Assembly: GCF_001294465.1 (NCBI RefSeq)
Contig: NZ_LGAA01000022.1
Span: forward strand, 1-64,000
Origin: Moellerella wisconsensis ATCC 35017
GTDB taxonomy: Bacteria; Pseudomonadota; Gammaproteobacteria; Enterobacterales; Enterobacteriaceae
DNA length: 64,000 nt
Direction of reading: 5' to 3'
The position numbers and the translations under genes are program-made. Below are positions 58,860 through 64,000 of the stretch, piece by piece. The first letter of the stretch is position 1; every line of letters begins with the position of its first letter. The notes under the pieces are model-generated. The model saw only the letters and a program-made list of their open reading frames with translations, did no database searches and was not told the DNA's origin.

Positions 58860-60377
58860 ATGACACAACAAACTCAACGTCAGGCCCGCGTATCCGCATT
58901 TGCTCATGATGATGCGCCGCGTCTGTTTAATGATATTGGTAAAGTTCAACAACAAACTCAAAAACCAAGAAACCGTAAATTGTGTGCCGATCTCGAAGAG
59001 GCTATTCGCCGCTCAGGCCTTAAAGACGGAATGACCATTTCATTTCATCACGCATTTCGCGGTGGTGACTTAGTGGTCAATCAAGTTTTAAAAATTATTG
59101 CAGATATGGGATTCCGTAATCTGACCCTCGCCTCTAGCTCGCTTAGCTCTTGCCACTCACCGCTGGTAGAACATATCCGCCATGGGGTGATTAGCAAAAT
59201 TTATACCTCTGGGCTGCGTGGCACACTAGCCGAAGAAATTTCACGCGGATTATTGAAAGAACCGGTACAAATTCATTCTCATGGTGGTCGCGCTAATTTA
59301 ATTCATAGCGGTGAATTATCTATCGATGTGGCCTTTCTCGGTGTACCTTCTTGCGATGAGTTCGGTAATGCCAATGGGTATAGCGGTAATGCTTGCTGTG
59401 GTTCATTAGGCTACGCCAAAGTGGATGCAGAAACGGCGAATAGCGTGATTATGTTGACCGAAGAATTAAAGCCTTATCCACATAATCCTGCCAGTTTGAA
59501 ACAAGATGAAGTGGATTATATCGTACAGATTAAGCGCGTCGGGGATGCCGATAAAATCGGGGCTGATGCTACTCGTATGACTTCAAATCCGCGCGAATTA
59601 TTAATCGCACGTCGTGCCGCTGATGTGATTGAAAAATCAGGTTTATTTAAAGAGGGTTTCTCTCTACAAACCGGTACCGGTGGCGCCTCATTAGCAGTGA
59701 CTCGGTTCCTTGAAGAGAAAATGCGTCGCCATAATATTCATGCTGATTTTGCCTTAGGTGGAATTACATCAACCATCGTTGATCTGCATGAAAAAGGCTA
59801 TATTCGTAAATTACTTGATGTACAGAGTTTTGACCGTGCAGCGGCTGAATCCTTAGCTCGTAATCCAAATCATATTGAAATTAGTGCCAACCAATATGCT
59901 TGTTTTGATTCAAAAGGTGCCTCCGTTGATCGTTTAGATATCGTGGTGCTTAGCGCTTTAGAAATCGATACACAATTTAACGTCAACGTACTTACCGGGT
60001 CTGATGGTGTGATCCGTGGCGCATCGGGTGGTCACAGTGATACCGCGGTGGCCTCAAAATTATCGATTATTGTCGCACCACTGGTTCGTGGGCGTATTCC
60101 GACATTAGTCGACGAAGTCATTACCTGTGTTACTCCCGGCTCTAGCATCGATATTCTGGTGACCGATCACGGCATCGCCGTCAATCCGGCTCGTCCAGAA
60201 TTGAAACAGCAATTAGAATCCGCGGGTATTCAAATCGTGTCAATTCAGTCTCTACGAGAACGCGCAGAATTACTAACCGGAAAACCGGATCCGATTGAAT
60301 TTACGGATAATGTAGTTGCTGTCGTGCGCTATAGAGACGGCTCTATCATTGATGTTGTTCATCAAGTGAAGGAGTAA
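58860..60377 (+). CDS. citF: Citrate lyase alpha subunit (acetyl-ACP:citrate ACP transferase)
   Basis: A 505-aa transferase that swaps the acetyl group of the carrier for citrate. It shows ITSFHHAFRGGD-like early block (MTISFHHAFRGGDLVV), HSHGGRANLIHSGELSIDVA, and SGLFKEGFSLQTGTGGASLA. It has the same length as E. coli CitF (510) within a few residues. AAGG lies upstream of the ATG. Cytoplasmic complex with CitD and CitE. Confidence 0.96.
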   Translation: MTQQTQRQARVSAFAHDDAPRLFNDIGKVQQQTQKPRNRKLCADLEEAIRRSGLKDGMTISFHHAFRGGDLVVNQVLKIIADMGFRNLTLASSSLSSCHSPLVEHIRHGVISKIYTSGLRGTLAEEISRGLLKEPVQIHSHGGRANLIHSGELSIDVAFLGVPSCDEFGNANGYSGNACCGSLGYAKVDAETANSVIMLTEELKPYPHNPASLKQDEVDYIVQIKRVGDADKIGADATRMTSNPRELLIARRAADVIEKSGLFKEGFSLQTGTGGASLAVTRFLEEKMRRHNIHADFALGGITSTIVDLHEKGYIRKLLDVQSFDRAAAESLARNPNHIEISANQYACFDSKGASVDRLDIVVLSALEIDTQFNVNVLTGSDGVIRGASGGHSDTAVASKLSIIVAPLVRGRIPTLVDEVITCVTPGSSIDILVTDHGIAVNPARPELKQQLESAGIQIVSIQSLRERAELLTGKPDPIEFTDNVVAVVRYRDGSIIDVVHQVKE

Positions 60378-60380
60378 ACC

Positions 60381-60926
60381 ATGTTTCACCCACTGCCTAA
60401 CTCACCACAACAATTTGCAATAACACTATCTGAATTGCTGGCAAGTCGTGATGCCCGTCAAGCTCGCCAGCAAACTTGGTTACAGAGCCATCAGGTAACT
60501 CTGATTTCGTTTACTGTCGTTATCCCCGGTCCAGTTAAAGATAATCAACGGGTCAGGGATATCTTCAATCAGGGATTATGCGCGCTAAAACAAGTTGTTA
60601 GTGAACGGCAGTGGGTGATCATCGCTCAGCAATCACTGGCATTAACCAGTGGCCCTGAATGCTTGGTTGCTGTCGATGCTCCCGCAAAAGAAGTTAAACA
60701 ACGGATGATCGAAGCAGAGCAACAGTTTGCAGTAGGTCGATTATGGGATTTTGATGTTTTCACTGCCCAAGGACAGCTACTTTCTCGCCAGCAATTAGGG
60801 GTAACTGAAAGACGCTGTTTAGTCTGTGACCAACCAGCAAAAGTCTGTGCTCGCCAACGGACCCACTCATTGTCTGAAATTCTTAATCAAATTGAGGTAT
60901 TGGCTAATGCGTCAATCAACCATTAA
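60381..60926 (+). CDS. citX: Apo-citrate lyase phosphoribosyl-dephospho-CoA transferase
   Basis: A 181-aa enzyme transferring the prosthetic group from its triphosphate precursor to CitD Ser14. It carries VIPGPVKDNQRVRDIFNQG, RLWDFDVFTAQGQLLSRQQL and a Cys cluster (RRCLVCDQPAKVCARQ), as in E. coli CitX (183 aa). Start ATG 60381 has GGAG upstream. Overlaps citG by 20 bp. Confidence 0.94.
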   Translation: MFHPLPNSPQQFAITLSELLASRDARQARQQTWLQSHQVTLISFTVVIPGPVKDNQRVRDIFNQGLCALKQVVSERQWVIIAQQSLALTSGPECLVAVDAPAKEVKQRMIEAEQQFAVGRLWDFDVFTAQGQLLSRQQLGVTERRCLVCDQPAKVCARQRTHSLSEILNQIEVLANASINH

Positions 60927-61806
60927 TCAAGCTGGATTGCTAAGCGCAGAAACGGTGAATTATTTTAGTCAACTCGGCTGGCAAGCGATGTTAGCAGAAG
61001 TCAATTTGACACCTAAACCGGGTTTAGTCGATCAATTTAATAACGGTGCACATAAAGATATGTCGCTGTTAGATTTTCATCGCAGTGCTCAGGCAATCGC
61101 TCAACATTTTCCGGCTTTTTTAATCGCGGGGGCTACCACAGCTCAGTGCCCTAGCCAGCAAATTTTATCATTAATCAGACCGATTGGTTTGGCGTGTGAA
61201 AAATCAATGTATCAGGCAACCTCGGGGGTAAACACCCATAAGGGAACCATTTTTTCGCTCGGATTAACCCTCACTGCTGTGGGTCGATTAATCGCACTGA
61301 AATCAATAGTCTCACCATTTGCTATCCATCAGTTAGTGGCTGAATTTTGTCAGGGAATAACCCTTGAACTCAAAACAAACAGCATATCTCCCACCGCTGG
61401 GCAGCGTTTATACCAAGAATATGGTTTAACCGGTGCGCGTGGCGAGGCTGAAAATGGTTATCCTTTAGTCATTCAATTAGCGCTACCGCACTATTTGCAG
61501 CGATTATCGGAAGGAAAAACACAGTCAGTCGCACTATTAGAAACACTGATTCTACTTATGGCACACAATGACGATACCAATATTGCAAATCGTGGAGGTA
61601 TGCAGGGACTTTCTTGGATTAAAAAAACTGCGCTCACCTTACTTTCTACTGGAGGATTAACTAGCAAGGCTGATTTTCATAAAATAAGTACCTTTGATAA
61701 GCACTGTATTAATAGAAATCTCAGCCCGGGAGGAAGCGCTGACTTGCTAATTCTTACCTGGTTTTTAGCGCGTCTACCTTATTCAGGCGTTAAGTTACAA
61801 AATTGA
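60907..61806 (+). CDS. citG: Triphosphoribosyl-dephospho-CoA synthase
   Basis: Makes the citrate lyase prosthetic-group precursor from ATP and dephospho-CoA. 299 aa from ATG 60907, which has GAGG 9 nt upstream; a frame opening at 60826 runs through citX and is not used. Family motifs: MLAEVNLTPKPGLVDQFNNGA, CEKSMYQATSGVNTHKG, GLTGARGEAENGYPLV and AHNDDTNIANRGGMQGL, each with the catalytic acidic residues. Last gene of the operon; the next gene, ybhI, is 262 bp away. Confidence 0.94.
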   Translation: MRQSTINQAGLLSAETVNYFSQLGWQAMLAEVNLTPKPGLVDQFNNGAHKDMSLLDFHRSAQAIAQHFPAFLIAGATTAQCPSQQILSLIRPIGLACEKSMYQATSGVNTHKGTIFSLGLTLTAVGRLIALKSIVSPFAIHQLVAEFCQGITLELKTNSISPTAGQRLYQEYGLTGARGEAENGYPLVIQLALPHYLQRLSEGKTQSVALLETLILLMAHNDDTNIANRGGMQGLSWIKKTALTLLSTGGLTSKADFHKISTFDKHCINRNLSPGGSADLLILTWFLARLPYSGVKLQN

Positions 61807-62068
61807 TATTAATTAAATATGAATATCAATTTATTTAAACCATAAATGTTTTTTATTGAAGATAAAATTACTTAAATTAAACAGTGAAATAATTAATTTA
61901 AATAACTGTTTGAAATAAAATTTGATTTATTTTTTCTCAATATTGATTTAACCAAATTATAACTTATATCTATTTTAATTAAATACGAATATTAACAAAT
62001 CCATAATATTAATATTTATTATATATAATATTAATCAAGTTTAGTTTTCTATTAAAGGAAATTGGCCT

Positions 62069-63502
62069 ATGAACAAGAGTAAAATGTGGAAGCTATTATT
62101 ATTAATAGCTATTCCCATTATTATTGCCCTCATACCCACGCCCTCGGGGTTACCTCATATAGCGTGGTTATTATTTGGATTATATCTTGCAGCCATTGTT
62201 GGGTTGGTATTAAAACCCTATTCTGAACCGGTAATTTTAATTGCTACTATTGCTGCTAGTGCTGTAGTTATTGGTATGACGGGAACTAAAGATATTAAAG
62301 TCTCGGCAGTTTTAGGCGGGTATGCTTCAGGCACAACTTGGTTGGTCTTTGCAGCCTTCACGCTAAGTGCAGCCTTTGTAATTACCGGTTTAGGCAAACG
62401 ACTGTCATATATTTTAATTGGTAAACTGGGCGGCACTACCTTAGGACTGGGTTATGTTACGGCAATTCTTGATTTAATTATTGCACCTGCAACGCCATCA
62501 AATACTGCACGTGCTGGCGGAATTGTATTCCCTATCATTAATAGTGTGGCGGTCGCGTTAGGCTCTGATCCGGTTAAAAGTCCGCGTAAAGCTGGGCATT
62601 ATCTATTAATTAACGTTTATATGGTGACCAAAACCACTAGCTATATGTTCCTTACTGCAATGGCGCCAAATGCCTTAGCATTAGCCATGATGTCGGACAT
62701 TATGGGGATTCATTTAAGCTGGGGTGGATGGGCATTAGCGGCCGCAGTTCCTGGGCTGATCATGTTAATTTTAACTCCGTTGATTATTTATAAACTTTAC
62801 CCACCAGAGCTAAAAAAGGTCAACAATAAAGAGATAGCCGCGCAAGGCTTAAAAGAATTAGGCCCGATGACCCTCAGAGAAAAACTGCTTGGCGTTATCT
62901 TTATTCTGGCACTTTTAGGCTGGATATTTGCCGGTAATTTCGGGGTTGATGCTTCCTCTATCGCATTATGTGTTATGGCACTGGCTTTAATTCTCGGGGT
63001 GGTTACCTGGGATGACGTATTAAAAAATAAAGGCGGCTGGAATACGCTTATCTGGTACGGCGGGATCATCGGGATGTCTGGCGTCCTGACCAAAGCAGGA
63101 TTCTTCAAATGGTTAGCCGATGTCATGGGGCAGCACTTATCCTTTGGTGACCAAACCATGTTGGCCTTCTTCGTCATTATGTTCATCAGCGTAGCAATTC
63201 GCTATCTATTTGCTTCGGGCGGCGCTTACGTTGCAGCCATGGTACCGGTGTTCGCAACCGTCGGTATGGTTGCTGGTGCACCTCCAATGCTATTAGCACT
63301 TGGCCTACTATTCTCTAACGCCTATGGCGGTAGCTTAACCCATTACGGAGGCGCTGCAGCCCCTATCATCTTCGGTGCAGGCTACAACGATATTCGTTCA
63401 TGGTGGATTATTGGTGGAATTATTGCATTCTTAAGTTTACTGGTTCACATGACTATTGGTCTCGGTTGGTGGGAGATCCTCATCAATATGGGGCTAATCT
63501 AA
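62069..63502 (+). CDS. ybhI: DASS-family anion transporter, YbhI-type
   Basis: A 477-aa divalent anion:Na+/proton or exchange transporter with about 12 helices. It matches E. coli YbhI in length and along its whole sequence, not CitT: GLVLKPYSEPVILIATIA, STTWLVF-like SGTTWLVFAAFTLSAAFVIT, APATPSNTARAGGIVFPI (the SNT substrate motif), YMVTKTTSYMFLTAMAPN and SNAYGGSLTHYGGAAAPIIF. Position after citG suggests a tricarboxylate or dicarboxylate substrate, perhaps citrate or aconitate. AAGGAAA precedes the ATG. A terminator follows before ybhH. Confidence 0.88.
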   Translation: MNKSKMWKLLLLIAIPIIIALIPTPSGLPHIAWLLFGLYLAAIVGLVLKPYSEPVILIATIAASAVVIGMTGTKDIKVSAVLGGYASGTTWLVFAAFTLSAAFVITGLGKRLSYILIGKLGGTTLGLGYVTAILDLIIAPATPSNTARAGGIVFPIINSVAVALGSDPVKSPRKAGHYLLINVYMVTKTTSYMFLTAMAPNALALAMMSDIMGIHLSWGGWALAAAVPGLIMLILTPLIIYKLYPPELKKVNNKEIAAQGLKELGPMTLREKLLGVIFILALLGWIFAGNFGVDASSIALCVMALALILGVVTWDDVLKNKGGWNTLIWYGGIIGMSGVLTKAGFFKWLADVMGQHLSFGDQTMLAFFVIMFISVAIRYLFASGGAYVAAMVPVFATVGMVAGAPPMLLALGLLFSNAYGGSLTHYGGAAAPIIFGAGYNDIRSWWIIGGIIAFLSLLVHMTIGLGWWEILINMGLI

Positions 63503-63567
63503 TACCACTATGTTTACTCTATCAAAAAACAATAATGGCGGAATGATCACTACCTAGCCATTGATCA

Positions 63568-63605
63568 AAAAAGGGACTCTATTGTGCAATTGAGTCCCTT
63601 TTTTT
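63568..63605 (+). terminator. Rho-independent terminator of the ybhI transcript
   Basis: AAAGGGACTC and GAGTCCCTTT enclose a 12-nt loop and are followed by a T run. It separates ybhI from ybhH, so ybhH probably has its own promoter or read-through. Confidence 0.9.
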
Positions 63606-63716
63606 AACTTTATTATTCCAGGTTGCCATACTTCACGCTGCAAATTTCGGGATCGACTTCTGTTCTGCAACATGAATTATTCCAGCTAAGAAGCCCAAAT
63701 AAGAAGAGTAATACTG

Positions 63717-64000
63717 ATGAAAAAAATACCCTGTATATTAATGCGTGGCGGCACATCTAAAGGTGTTTTTCTGCTAGCTGATGATTTACCACAACACATT
63801 GAACAACGCGATAAAGAAATTTTAGCGCTAATGGGTTCTGGTCATGATCTGCAAATTGACGGTATTGGCGGCGGCAGTCCACAAACCAGCAAAGTCGCAA
63901 TTATAAGTCGCTCAACACATCCTGAGGCCGATATCGATTATTTGTTTGCCCAAGTATCAATTACCGAAAAAATTGTCGATACTGCGCCCAACTGCGGCAA
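63717..64000 (+). CDS. ybhH: PrpF-family isomerase, YbhH/4-oxalomesaconate tautomerase-like (5' end only)
   Basis: 94 codons are in the window from ATG 63717. MKKIPCILMRGGTSKGVFLL, then ADDLPQHIEQRDKE, IDGIGGGSPQTSKVAIISRS, DIDYLFAQVSI and VDTAPNCG match E. coli YbhH and the PrpF family (aconitate isomerase and 4-oxalomesaconate tautomerase). The Cys in PNCG is a family-conserved catalytic residue. In E. coli ybhH and ybhI are neighbours, as here, but without the cit genes. The substrate may be an aconitate-like tricarboxylate. Confidence 0.88.
   Translation, partial: MKKIPCILMRGGTSKGVFLLADDLPQHIEQRDKEILALMGSGHDLQIDGIGGGSPQTSKVAIISRSTHPEADIDYLFAQVSITEKIVDTAPNCG

Noticed and set aside
62069-63502. 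Naming the carrier citT
   Set aside because: Family is shared, but sequence blocks and length follow E. coli YbhI and the next gene is ybhH.

Overview
The window is AT-rich bacterial chromosome from a gammaproteobacterium, most likely an Enterobacterales member outside the Escherichia/Klebsiella core. Many products match E. coli proteins almost residue for residue (ThrS, MarC, YniABC, YdjM, TcyP, DbpA, PgsA, UvrC, PsiE, DtpA, CitCDEFXG, YbhI). Local gene order is only partly E. coli-like, and the base composition resembles low-GC relatives such as Morganellaceae, Budviciaceae or Orbaceae. The genus cannot be fixed from the sequence alone. I see no rRNA, CRISPR array, insertion sequence or prophage.

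Layout. 0-2.5 kb: thrS-infC on the minus strand, with an ATT start for infC and a tRNA-like thrS operator. 2.8-6 kb: an ICMT-type methyltransferase, an orphan membrane protein, marC and the lytic transglycosylase emtA. 6.3-10.1 kb: sitABCD Mn/Fe uptake behind a near-perfect Fur box. 10.2-15.2 kb: yniA, yniB, yniC, ydjM (with a LexA box) and the cystine transporter tcyP. 15.5-21.3 kb: small accessory genes, an AzlCD exporter with a divergent XRE-cupin regulator, a YdcY homologue and tRNA-Gly(TCC). 21.4-27.1 kb: a D-arabinitol catabolic locus (dalT, dalK, dalD, divergent dalR) with a pair of 31-bp direct repeats between dalD and dalR. 27.4-33.4 kb: an SLC13-type transporter, YfbU and a string of small orphan genes. 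This stretch also holds two probable regulatory RNAs: a RyhB-like RNA, and an FNR-controlled RNA that starts like FnrS. 33.6-39.2 kb: dbpA, two copies of a tRNA Gly-Cys-Leu operon, and pgsA-uvrC-uvrY. 39.6-46 kb: psiE, a nitroreductase and a DUF2339/DUF3999 pair whose second gene is frameshifted. 46.4-53.7 kb: an auxin-efflux-type carrier, glpX, a glucose-1-dehydrogenase-like SDR, dtpA, an orphan minus-strand RNA candidate and a Sel1-repeat protein. 53.8-64 kb: the citrate fermentation cluster citBA/citCDEFXG, followed by ybhI (DASS transporter) and the start of ybhH (PrpF-type isomerase).

How it works together. The window joins anaerobic and iron-linked physiology: Fur-controlled metal uptake, a RyhB-like RNA, an FNR-type RNA promoter, and citrate lyase behind the CitAB two-component system. 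Citrate import would have to come from the linked YbhI-type carrier or from elsewhere, because no citT, citS or oxaloacetate decarboxylase genes are visible.

Most striking observations: (1) UvrY (the GacA/SirA-type regulator) has Asn at the phospho-acceptor position (D54N) and Ile at the conserved Lys (K104I), so it cannot use the usual BarA phosphorelay; (2) a RyhB-core RNA at 31568-31672; (3) an FNR site placed about -41 from an RNA whose 5' end matches FnrS; (4) the frameshift at an A7 run in the DUF3999 gene; (5) the unusual cit-ybhI-ybhH arrangement.
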